Source: Quercus robur (lineage: Eukaryota; Streptophyta; Magnoliopsida; Fagales; Fagaceae). From it: a stretch of DNA of 64,000 nt. The translations under genes and the position numbers were made by a program. The stretch spans positions 68,090,290 through 68,154,289 of the forward strand of contig NC_065537.1 in assembly GCF_932294415.1 (NCBI RefSeq), read 5' to 3'. The first letter of the stretch is position 1; every line of letters begins with the position of its first letter. Positions 21,484 to 33,700 of the stretch are shown in pieces. The notes under the pieces are model-generated. The model saw nothing but the letters and a program-made list of their open reading frames with translations, was not told the origin of the DNA and searched no databases.

Positions 21484-23806
21484 TTAACAAATTGTTTGAT
21501 ACACATATTGGTTTAGATAATGAACAAGATAGGGGGTCATGAAGCAAAAATCAACCCATCTAGGGGTCTGAGACAGGGGGGGTCCCCTTTCTCCCTATCT
21601 CTTCATCATTGGCTGTGAGGTCTTAGCTAGGCTAATTAGTAGATTGGAGATTAAGGGTAATATTAGAGGGGTGCATTTAGCGAACGGAGCTCCACTTATC
21701 ACAAAGCTTTTCTATGCTGATGATGTGATGCTATTTTGCAATGTCAAGCTGTCAGAAATAAGAACTCTGCTGAATTGCTTGGATTGCTATGGCAAATGGT
21801 CTAGGCAAATTATAAGTGTTGAGAAGTCCGGCATTTTTAGTTCGAAAGGAGTCCATCTTGAGTTTCTTAGACAAGTTAAAGACCAGTTGGGATTTAAAAA
21901 GCTCAAGCATGGAACTAAGTACTTGGGGGTGCCATTATTCTTATCAAATAACAAGGCTAGAGATTTTGCCTTTGTGAAGGAGAAGGTAGATGCAAGATTG
22001 GCTAGTTGGAAGAGTAAAAACCTTTCTTGGGCAGGTAGAGCTACTTTGATTAAATCTGTTGCCCAATCCATCCCTAATTATACTATGTCCACCTTTTTGC
22101 TCCCAAGGAAAATTAATGACAAGTTAGATGTAGCTGTGAGATGTTTTTAGTGGAAGCCAAAAGAGGATTCTAATAAGTTTTACACTCCTATGGCATGGGA
22201 TGATTTGTGTAGGCCGAAAGATGAAGATGGACTTGGTTTTAAAAAGTTTGAGAAGATGAATCAAGCTTTAGTTTCCAAATTGGGATGGTGGATTCTGTCC
22301 AAGAAAAATTGTTTTTGTGTGAAGCAATTGGCTGCTAAGTACAAGGTTAGAGCTGATTGGCTTAGAGCTCCAAAAGCCTCTAATGCATCTTAGGTTTGGA
22401 AGAGCATTGAAAGGGTGAAGGATATAATCAAGTTGGGAGCGTGTAAATTAGTAGGTTCTGGGAATACTATTTTAGTTTAGGAAGACCCTTGGTTACCTGA
22501 CAAATCAAGTTTTACTCCAACACCAAGGGCTCAAGTAAATAATTCTTGTTTGGTAGTTTCTCAACTTCTAAATTCTTCAGGTTCAGGCTGGAATGATATT
22601 TTGTTAAATGATCTGTTTGACCATAAGTCTATTGTAGCTATTAAAACATCCCAATTTGGTCTTTTGGTATGGAAGACAGATGGACTTGGACCAAATCTGA
22701 AAATGGGAAGTTCTCGGTGAAATCTTGTTATCGTCTCATTTCTGAAGGAGACAATTCATCTGGCAGTGTTTCTCTTACAAGGAATATATGGAAGGCCAGC
22801 ATTCATGAGAGGCTAAAGATGCATCTTTGGAGAATTGCATTCAATCTTCTTCCCACTAGGGACAAGTTGAGTGAGTTTTCCCCTTCCTCTGATACTAGCT
22901 GCCCTCTTTGTAATGCTGAGACAGAGTCAGCCCTGCATCTTTTTACTCATTGCCACATTGCTAGAGCTATTTGGTTCTATAGTCATTGGAACATTAGAAT
23001 TGATAGTTGGCATGTTCAATCTCCGTCTCATTTGATTGAGTTACTTATTGATCCTCCTCCATCTCTCCAGCTGGATAAAAAGCAAAGAAATGAATTCCTG
23101 TTATTTGGTGCTCTAACTTTAGATTTGATTTGGATGTGGAGAAACAAAGCAATTAATGAGAAATCTCTTCCAATGGAGGGTCAAGTTATCAGAAGCATTC
23201 GGAAGCTGTTTTTGGAGCATTGGCGGCCTAAAGTTCCAATGTTGACAAGTGTTCCAGCTAGAAACAGTGCTAGGTGGTGTTGTGCAAGTCAAGGTATGCT
23301 AAAATTGAATTGTGATGCAGCGGTAGGTGATCTATCTTCATGTATAGCTGTTGTTGCCAGAGATTGGAGAGGGATGTTGGTGTTTGCGATTTCAAAGAAA
23401 GTTAACACCAATATCCTTGTTCAAGCAGAGGCTAATGCCATTCTATTGGCTGCCCACATTGCGTTGAACTTCTCTTTTTGTAATTGCATTATAGAGAGTG
23501 ATTGTAAAGTTTGTATAGATGCCATTAGAGCTGGTGGGAAGGTAATTCCTTAGAGGATTCTGAATTTGTGGACTCAGTTAAGAATGTAATTAGTGACTAT
23601 GGCCATGTATTTTTTAATTGGGTTCATAGGGAGGCTAATCAGGCTGCACATGTGCTAGTCAATTGGTCTCTTAGCCAATCTTTTTTTGGTTCTTTTGATA
23701 TGGGATTTGGCCCTCCAAGTTTTGTTAATGTTATCTTGGCTGAGGCTGCTCAGGCTTCTGTTTCTGTTGTGGTTCAATAAATTTTTCTTTCAGCAAAAAA
23801 AAAAAA
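21484..23806 (+). mobile_element. 5'-truncated LINE, plus strand, degenerate
   Basis: Domain order is the end of the RT palm with RGLRQG then, after a one-base shift in a G run near 21577, PLSPYLFIIGCEVL; the catalytic YADD box at about 21714-21725; YLGVPLFLSN; SIPNYTMSTFLLP; the zf-RVT module (SCPLCNAETESALHLFTHC near 22900); and RNase H with KLNCDAAVGD, EANAILLAAH and HREANQAAH. A poly-A stretch at 23796-23806 ends the element. The frame is broken by stops at 22148, 22391, 22478 and 23551, and by shifts near 21577, between 22480 and 22669, and near 23560. The first half of the ORF is missing. Confidence 0.85.
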
Positions 23807-25286
23807 GATAGGTTGGTATAGGTTGGCTCCAAAGGGGATTTTTTTTTTTTTTTTGGGTAAATGCAGCTTACCATCTTGCATTGTACGATGGAGTGCCATA
23901 AATTTGGTAGTACACAACCAATATTGGCTTAACACATCTGCAATAAATTGTGAAAGAAAATAAGATTTGATTACCAAAAATAAAAAGATTAAGTTTGTAA
24001 CAAAAGTTTTCCCACGAAGCACCTCAGTTTCTTCAGGCAATATACTAAACTAAAACACAGCTAGAATCTAAGTTCATAGAGAAAGCTTTTAGCCTTTGAT
24101 AAGACAGTTAAGTCAAAATGAACAACAACCATACAATCTAAAATTTCACCTTACATCTCATAGCTTGTGCATTTCAGCAGCATAGCCACACTTATTGACC
24201 TTAATCACTGTACTACAAATGTTTAATGTATTCCTTCACCAATCTAGCATCAAACTCGCAAAACATAAATTCTTAATTGACCCAACACATTGTTTCCTGT
24301 AGAAATTCTACAAACATATAAAACCCAAAATCTAGCAATCCCAATTGTTTCCTGTATACACTCACCAATAATAATAAAACTCTCATTTGAACTAACATGA
24401 TAAAAAGAGATTTACAATTTTAAAGACCAGTCTAAAATTTCAAAAGCTATAGCAAACATGTAAAACACAAACTATAATTAGTCCTAATAGTTTCCCTATG
24501 GAGTTGCATTTTGGCAACATGGAGTTGGGTATTCAATTTGGAATTAGATGGTATTAGGCTTTGTTGTTATATGAAAAGTCATGTATTGAAGCCTAGAATA
24601 GTTCCAGAGCTCCAGTACCACGGTGCCAAATTCAGAATCATTAAACCTCTAGTCTGTTTGAGAACTTATAAATATTAATAGGCACAAATTATATACATTT
24701 TTATCAAACATATAATGTATATAACAAGCCCAGAATAAGAGGTTGACGCCTACTCCCTCCCCTACCTCCAGCTTCACAGTCCGTGTCTCCACAAACCCTC
24801 TTTACTCACCCACAGCCCAGAGAAAACTATTAATGTGTTACCCACCACAAACCCCAAAATCTGCAATTAAAAAAAAAAAAAATTAGAGATTTACCGAACT
24901 CCAAAATCCCCAAAAGAGAAGAAATTACATTTACCTGAAGCTTCATCCATTGGGTGCAAAGATTGATGGAAGCATGAATGTTTAACATTAAGCAACATCT
25001 AGTTAGTTTCATATGGAAAAAATAAAATGAAAGAAGTGGTGTGGTGTTCCTATTAGTGGAGTATGGAATGAAGCACAATATACAAGACAAAAGATTTGGG
25101 CTCGATTATGCATATCAAGATTGCATTCATTAGTTGTTGAGTTCAAGGACCCTTTGACAAAACAACCATTTGAAGAGTAGTGTGAGGTTGAAGAGGTTGA
25201 GCTGTAAGTCGATTCCTATAGCAAGTAACCATCTATCCAATAATGTCTTCCAGCAAACTCAGGCAAATTAAAATTGTAAACTTTAG
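23807..25286. other. Unassigned AT-rich region
   Basis: No gene supported. A T run at 23839-23854 could be the reversed tail of a further retroposon. Short frames at 23774-24040 and 24830-25090 match nothing. Confidence 0.4.
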
Positions 25287-26663
25287 GGTGAGTTTGGTTT
25301 AACTATTTGAAACTGGGTTTTTTGAAAAAGTGAGGTTTTCAAAAAGTGCGGTATGAAATTAGGCTTTTTGAAAATACTGAGTGTTTGGTAAAAAATTTTA
25401 AAAAGTGTTTTTTGAAAAAGTTAAATGTTTGACTAGAACTTATAAAAGCGGTGGTTTAAGTGATAAATTATCAAAAATGACAAAATGTGTATATATATAT
25501 ATAAAGGAGTTTATTTCATATTTAGTATCAACTTCTTCTTAATAATAATAATAATAAGTTTCTCAAAATAATAATAATTACTTCATGTTAATAATAAATG
25601 ACTATCTTAATAAAAGATTTTGTAAAAAAAGTATTTGGCTTTAGCATTTTTCTTTTCAAAAAGTGTTATGTTCACAACATTTTCACAATAAATTTTCACA
25701 ATATTATTTTCAAATGACGTTACTCAAATATATTCTATTCTTTTAATATATTTATTGGCACCTTGCCCACCCAACCCAACCCAACCCATTTCCCTTTTCT
25801 TTTTCTTTTTTCTTTTTTTTTTCTTTTTTCCTTTTGTTTTTCCTCAGCCACAAGAGCCAACCCTACACCTTTTGTAACGTCCAACTCAATTCAAGAGTAA
25901 AGAAAGCCACACTTGCGACCTCACCTAACCCACTCCCCTCAACCACGCATCTCACAAGTATCCTCACTCTCTTGGCCGGCCACTCATTTGCTTCTTTTTT
26001 TTTTTTTTAATTTTTAATTTTTTTCCATACAACAAACACTCCTCTCTATCACTCTCTCATCCCCTTCCACGGTACCCACTCCATAGCACCACCTCCACCA
26101 AGGAACATCGGAAAACTCCATTGGAAAAAGGTAAGGCTCACTCATCTTTAAAGGAGTTTATTTCAAATCGGGAAGATTCACCTAAGGTAATTTCTCTTAA
26201 TTTCACCAAAAATCTTCAATACCTCTCTCTCTTCATAACCCCAAAACCAAATGGGAATTGAAGTCAGATTGATGCATCAGAACTCCTCCTCGATATTCAA
26301 CCTCAGCCATGTCAAAAGATTCAGATCGAGTTGTTGAGAGTGAGATTGGTAGTGGAGGTTCCGGCATATTGTAGCTATTATTTTCTGTGTTTGTTTTTTC
26401 AGTTTTCAGTGTATTTTGTGGTTAATGAGATGAGGGTAATTTGGGTCATTCCTTGCATTTCCAACAGTAATATTGACCAAAAGTGCTTTTGTGTTTGCAA
26501 AAGCTCCTCAAACCTGCTTTCATCCAAAGGCTCAATTTTTTGCATTTCAAAATGCAGCTTTTTTGAGAAAGCATGTTTTGAAACCTTACCAAACGCCTAA
26601 TTGTTTTTTTTTATTTCAAAAAGTGCTTTTTGCCATCTGAAAGTGCAAACAAATGGGCACTTA
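25287..26663. mobile_element. Possible non-autonomous DNA element
   Basis: The left part has gggtgagtttggtttaac followed by gttttttgaaaaagtgaggt. The right part, reversed, shows gcgtttggtaaggtttc followed by ctttctcaaaaaagctgc. Both ends therefore carry similar sequence in inverted order, as in common plant non-autonomous elements. The flanks share tta. The middle (25740-26340) is C-rich and pyrimidine-rich and resembles a captured promoter or 5' UTR, but no coding exon was found. The exact ends are uncertain. Confidence 0.35.
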
Positions 26664-27719
26664 GTATCTAGTAAGTCAAAGAAGCTATGACTTGGTTCGT
26701 TATTGCTTTGTTCGTTTCCCTCTGCAAGAATATGCCAAGGACAACTTGGAGGTAATCGGGGTTTTCACTAGTGAATTAAGAAGTGATTGCCATTACTTGC
26801 ATGCAACACCAAAACTGATGAGATCATTAACAGAAATCTTAATCAGAGATGTCTAACATTTGTGACTAATGGTATGAAAAGATATGGCTTATAATCACTA
26901 TTACTTAACTAGAGTTTTATTATGCACATGTCATATTATGAAAAGAACACATTGTCCAGGCAGATTACAGTCAAAGATAGTACTCAGACTAGAGACGCCA
27001 AGCCAACTGATGATAGATTGGCTTGCTGACAACATTCTGTTTTACTTCTAAGGAATACTGCCTCCATAACTTTGTTACTCACATTATAGGGGATATTGAA
27101 ATTTTGTCACTTTAATGGAGAATAACTACTGGAAAAGAAGGCAGGATGTCGGCTTTTAAGGAATACTGTGTCCATAACTTAGTTTTGCATTGTAGATGCT
27201 ATACAAATTTTGTACAAATTTTATTTGGTAAATCAATACATCCCCATACACATTTTTGTCTGTGATACAATACAAAATAAACTCCCTTCTGGAGAAAAAA
27301 AAGTGTCTGCTTACAACAAAAAGAAACCAGTTCTATGTTCCAAATCCAAAGGTGAGGAAGAAAAGCACAAGGCTCTGCTGCAATAATAGGCCCAGAGTGC
27401 TTCAAAAACAATTTAAAAACTGTCATGGCAGTCAGTCAGCACTGGACCTATTTAAAAACAGGGTGGAAAAAAACGAGCAAAGATTGGTTTTACTCATGTA
27501 GCATCCTCCCGTTTCACAGCTAACGAGCAAAAATCAAACTTCAAATTATAAAAATGCTTCCCCATCAACTTTGGAAAAGAAAAGGATAAAAAAGAGTCAT
27601 AAAAAGGAAGATGAAAAAAAGAGCCAGATGTCTTGCCATCGATGACTTGCAATTAAAAGAGACAAGTGATGATGCAGAAACACTCAGATCCACATAGCAA
27701 GCTTTTTGTTTCTTTACTT
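26664..27719. other. Region 3' of the P450 gene
   Basis: No separate gene seen. Read on the minus strand it includes the probable 3' UTR of the P450. A possible AATAAA signal lies at 27225-27220, about 500 bp past the stop codon. Confidence 0.35.
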
Positions 27720-30700
27720 TCAGCTGTTCCTTCTTACAAAAACTATCTTTGGACTAAGAGGAGGCTGAAAAACACCGAGGTTCATCGATGGATTTAAATC
27801 ACACTGAGATCCTGGCTGAAGCCTTATCTGTAAGTTTGATTCAAACAAAGAACAATCAAAATTCATAGAAGGTAGTGCAGAATGTCCATATGTTGGCAAC
27901 ACCAATTTCTTGGCCAAATAGGAAAGAAACAGAGCAAGGGATAAATAGAAATTTTCAACTTAAAAGAAACAAATCCAATATCAAAAGTTCAGAAACTAAC
28001 ATCAGATTTACTGTCTAATAAGTTTAGAAACTTGTTCATAATTTCAGACTTTCAAAGGAGCAAACATTGACAAATCAAAATTACTGAAAAACTTGAATTT
28101 CTAAGGCAGCAGCAATTTGAGAGTTTCTACAAGTACCTAACAGTTTTTTATGGATTAGAAGGATCTAAAAATAAGGAAGAAACTGCACTTTTTAAGCCTT
28201 GTAGGTATTCTAAATTCCTGCTGTTGCCCTAAGGTGTGAAGCTCAAGAACCTCAGGAGAGATGCTGAACTGAAGTAATTTAGTGTAATGCTAGGTTCTCT
28301 ATCTTTTATCCCATAGAAAAGTGGTAAGGCACCAATAGGCCTCTCTATTGAGAGATCACAGCCATTATCCTATTGTACACTATCTGGTCACCTCTTGTTT
28401 CAGAATTTTTAATTCAACTCCCAATCAGTGGTTTAATCACAATCATTACCAGTGGGCAACTTGCTCATCAACAATCCCAGCATAAATTCTATTTGTTTAT
28501 CTTTTCTAGCCATGAGAAACCTTGAATTAGAAAGTGTGACAGCTTATTCTTAATCATGCTAGAAGAGTAAAGGCTGACAAGCACTAGGGTATTGGATATC
28601 AGATTTCATTAGTTTCACTATTTCTACTAGTAAAATTAATGATCTTTTCATCGCCCTTACTCTTGACTTAACAGACTAGGCTTTTGATGTTGATCACTCA
28701 ACATTGTTTCTTCTGTAAATATTTTGGTATAGTTCTTGCATTTAAATTCTAAATTTTTAATCTTTGTCAAGAAGATCTTTAGAGGGGCAACCATCATAAG
28801 CATCAAAGCCCTAACCCTGTGATCTAGCATCAGCAAATAAGGATCTTCAATCAACTATTTCTACTCTGGTCTTGGCTACTCTGGCTCAAATGTGAAGTCA
28901 AAACTTTCCAATTATAATGTCACCCACATAATGCCTTTAAATTAGATTTTGCTGGGAGTTAACAAATTTACTCATTAAATCCTCCATCTCTAGCTGTATG
29001 AATATTTGAAAGTTAAGGACTTATTAGAACAGCTAGTTTTACTAAGTCAGAATAATGGTTAAATGATTAAATTCAACATTTCTATACAACTTAAACTTTT
29101 GAGATAAATGGTATCAGGGCAGATGATCTTGAGTTTGAAGCATGTCTCCACTCTACCTCCCACTCAAAACTTAAAAATCCACATATTGGGTTCCACTTAT
29201 TAAGGGGAAGTATGGCTTTACACGTGAGGAGAGTGGGTTAAGTTCACTATTTCCTAAATGCTTAAACTTTTCATATAGGTGGTAGTTTATCCTAATTAAC
29301 CATTGAAAATATGCTTGATATAGGAAATTATGAGAAGAAAATGTAACAAATTATAGCACAAACCTCATATTGTTCAAGCAACGACGCAAATAATGCCATA
29401 ACCCCTTGAATTACAAATTTCTGACCAACACAAGCACGTGTACCAGAACCAAAGGGAAGAAATGCCACATTGTCATTGGGATCATTCAAGACGAACTTGC
29501 TTTTGCATGGACTTACAAGTTCTTCAGCAACCCCTGCTAACAATTAGTACCAAATATTTGTTATAGTTGGACTGTGTTAACCTTGATGATTTGATGTTAT
29601 GCTAAAAAATCAAGTCAAAACTGTCACACATTCTTCAACTCACCACCAAGTAGAGACCAGAAGAGAGTGATTTAATGCAAGCTAGATTTAACTTTAAATG
29701 ATGCTGAAGTAATATATCTATAAAATTTAATGTAAACCATATTCATTAATGAGTTCCTGTGTGAACGACAAGAAGTTACTCAAAACTGAACAAGGAGAGG
29801 GATTAAGGTAAACATAATTAAACTAAAACTGCCACAAGTCATGGAACTAGGCATTTTGGGTCTTGAATGCCAATATTCATAAAATTCTGAAATGAATTTC
29901 AGTTGGAAAATAAGATTTATGCAAAAATATTCTTCATTTTGTTATTTTGATATTGAGCAATAATTATATTGAACCAAAAAAGAATCATCCAAGTACTCCA
30001 GAGGTGTACTCAAGAAGCAGTACAATCAATCTTCCAAATTATAATGCTCAAGCATATCTAACGTCCCTGAAATATAGTCCACGTTCTATTTTAATCCCTA
30101 AAAATTTAAAATGTCCCCTATTTCATCCACTTTGGTTAAGTTTTACCAGTGTGTCTAAAGGAATGCATACTTTATGGATGAACATAGAACCTAGACTATG
30201 TTTTAGGGATGAAAAGAATATAATTTGTGTTCTATTTTTGTCCCTGATATGTCGTCCAGGTTCTTTTGTCTCTTCCATTAAACATGTCAGCAAAAAATTT
30301 AATGGAGCAAACAGAAGAATGAATGTAGAACATTTTTAATTTTCAGGGATGAAAACAGAACAATTTATATTTTAAGGACAAAAATGATACCTGGACTATA
30401 TTTCAAAGTTGAAAAGAATATTTTAACCTAAAATTTATTGCAAGTATGGATAAATTAAGGACTTAGACAGGAGTGAAACCTGTAGGTGATGTATTAAGCA
30501 ACAAATCAGATCCATTTCCAGACTTTGACAAAAAACGATATGGATTGAATTCACTAGCATCTTTGCCCCAACTAGAATCATCCATCTGTACCAACTGCAC
30601 AGGCACAACGAGTACTGCTCCAGCTGGTATGGTTACCCCAGTTTTGAGATTGAAGTCTAGATAAATATGATGAGAAAAATAAGAAAGACTTAGTAGTTGC

Positions 30701-33700
30701 GAAAAATAATTAAAAAATAAACAACACTCAACAACCAAATCAGTTACTGTACATAGCTACAATATTCACAGGGTGTCGTATCTAATAAGCTCTACGTCTG
30801 CGCTTTCAAAATATAGGACAGATTTTTATTTAAAAAAAAAAAATTTATAAGTAGTTCAGATTCAAAATCTTGACAAGGTCTGTTGTTAAGTGTACAATAT
30901 CCTCGTATATTGCATTGCTGACTATGAACATGGTTAAATATCCATCATATGCCCAACCAACCCAAAAAACAAAATCTTTTTAAAAAAGTAAAGATGTATT
31001 GATCAACATCAAAGTATATGTTATGTGAATATCCTATTAACATTTGCAATTTTATCTTACCATGGTGTGTATTGTGTATTTTAACATGCTTTATGCAAGG
31101 CTATGTGAACCACCAACTAAAGCTAAATTTTTTGGAAAAACTACAAACTGAAAGCCAATTGTTGCCAAAAGTAGAAACAGCAAAGTTCTTTTTTTTTTTT
31201 TTTTTTTTTGTGCATCATGCCAGGTGAAACCATCTGCTATATACTTAGCTGACTTTTATGAACTATTTCATACAATGCCTTACCAGAAAAGAGAACACAA
31301 ACAAAATTACAGAAAAAACAATTTTTCCTCATTACTATTACCTATCATTAATATAACTTGCTTGACTATTTGCATTGGTCCAAGTGAAGCCACCATTTCT
31401 AAAGTATTTACACACATGACCACTTTGAAAATAAATATCCTCCTCTCGTCCAAACATAACATATGCGCTAACATGCGCAAATGGACATTTATGGCACTGA
31501 AGACAAATTCCCAGAATTTATAAAAAACAGTTCACTGAGCAAAAGGTTTTATAACAATCAAGTTTAAAAACAGAATGTTCACTGCATTGCCATTCCTTAT
31601 CTAGATATTTGTAATTATTATGTATACACAAATTCCACTGAATTCTTCATCTGCTATAATAGGATATAAACATTTGGAAGTTGGATCTAAGACAAACTCT
31701 GTGCATTGCAAGAGAGAGGTGCATACAAACAAAGGAGAGAGTATTTTCTATATGAAGTAAAGCAAAGTCTTACCATTTTTCAGGGAACATCTCTGTAGCA
31801 AAGGCCCAGATGGCAGAAGACGGGCAGATTCGTAAACAGTTGCTAACAATAAAGGCATCTTATCAACACATTGTTGGTCTTGTTTTATTAACCCTTTCCT
31901 AGAAGTAATAATCTCTGAGTAAATCTGCAGAAAAATATGCAAAAAAACAGACTGTTGATCTCTGCCTTAATATGCCACCAAAAAACATTGGCAACTGAAA
32001 ATTTTTCTTTTTAAAAGCAAGGAAAAGCAGAATTAGAATGCCAATTAAATCACACTTTTAATTCTATCCCTGATCAATGGAAGTCATCAAGTTCTTACGT
32101 AAAAATGGTTGTACCCAGTGCACAAAGCTCCCACTTTGTAGGGAATAGGAGGGCTCATGTAAGGACCAATTTCCAAAACATTAGTCAATACAACTGCTAT
32201 ATTTATCTTCCCAATTTTCATTCTTAGCACAACAATTTGTAAAAAAGGGAGGAGATGCTGTCAGTTTTCAACATGTATTTCATAGATAATTGATCAAAAT
32301 TATTTTTTACTATGTGGTTGACCTTGACTAATCTATTAAGGATCCATAGCCGACCTCAAAAAATTTGGGACTAGCACTTTGTTGTTGTAGACCCTCTAAA
32401 TAGAACCAAAATATATGTATTATGACATGATATTTGTATCTTAAACATCCCCCCCCCCCCCCCCCCCGCCCTCACTACCCAACCTCCCTGGTGCAGTCGA
32501 GTGCATGTGCATCTCTGCCCAGGCTAAACCATTGGCTAGCACCAGATTCAATCCCAAACTGCCACCGTTCTCCAGCCAAACCCGTCATCTTGAATCCCCA
32601 TACTGCATACTGAGTACTGACTTCAGTACTGTACCAGGAATTAGAAGCACTACATGGATCAATATAATTTTGGTAATTTTAGTTCTATGTGGATTTGGAC
32701 AACATACTTGAATTTCATCCATGGAGAAAATACTAATACATATAGTAAAGATGGTGAGCTCGAAAGTTCAAACCTATTATAAAAGCTATTTTAGCCTGAA
32801 GAGGCTATTGGGAACTACAACCTTAATTTAAAAGTTAAAGCAGAATAGAATTAAGTAGCATTCTTCTTTTCTTATTAGGTAAATAGGGGGGAGGGAGCCA
32901 CTGGTGGGGTTCAAACCCAGTGCCCAAGCACCAAAAGAGGTACTGGAACCACTAGGGTGTCTCTCAAACCCCAGCACTCATATTAATTTTAAAATAGAGA
33001 ATAAAAGGTGTTACAATAGAAAGAGAGGAGGTAAGGGAGGGGCGGTGTGGGGGGGAGATAATGCAACTGAAACATCTACCTCAAAACGAGACATGCTAAT
33101 TTACAGCAGCCAATAAGGCAAATATATTGACAATACAATCACTTTTAAAGGCAAAAGCAGGAATTATGCAGCAAATACACATCAGAAAGAAAAAGAGCAT
33201 CATGAACTTAAAATAGAACAGATATGAAAAAAAAATCTACCTTATCCTGTATTTCCGGATGTGTAACAAGCCTCTCCAATAAATTACCAATCAGACCTGC
33301 TGTAGTTAAGCATCCATGGAACATCACCCCCATGATGTTTCCACATGGTTCTTCTCTTGCACTAAGATGACCATTGAGCTCATTTGAAAAAAAGTTATCT
33401 GGCCTCTCAACACAAGAACAAGATGGTGTGGCAGATACAGATTCCATTCCCATGTTTGCAGTTTCATTATGAAGGTTCCCATCCCCATGACAAAAGAGCT
33501 TGTAATTCCTTCGGCACTGTTGGACAATGTCTTGAGTTAAGCATTTCAACTTTGTGCACAAACGCTGATACCTCCAAAATCCCTGTTTCCAGACTGGAGT
33601 AACAGCATATGAGGCCCAAAAGCAAGCATCTTTAGCAATCATCATGAGGAGCTCCTCATAAACAGTTGCCTCAGACCAAACCAAGAATGCATCTCCAAAG

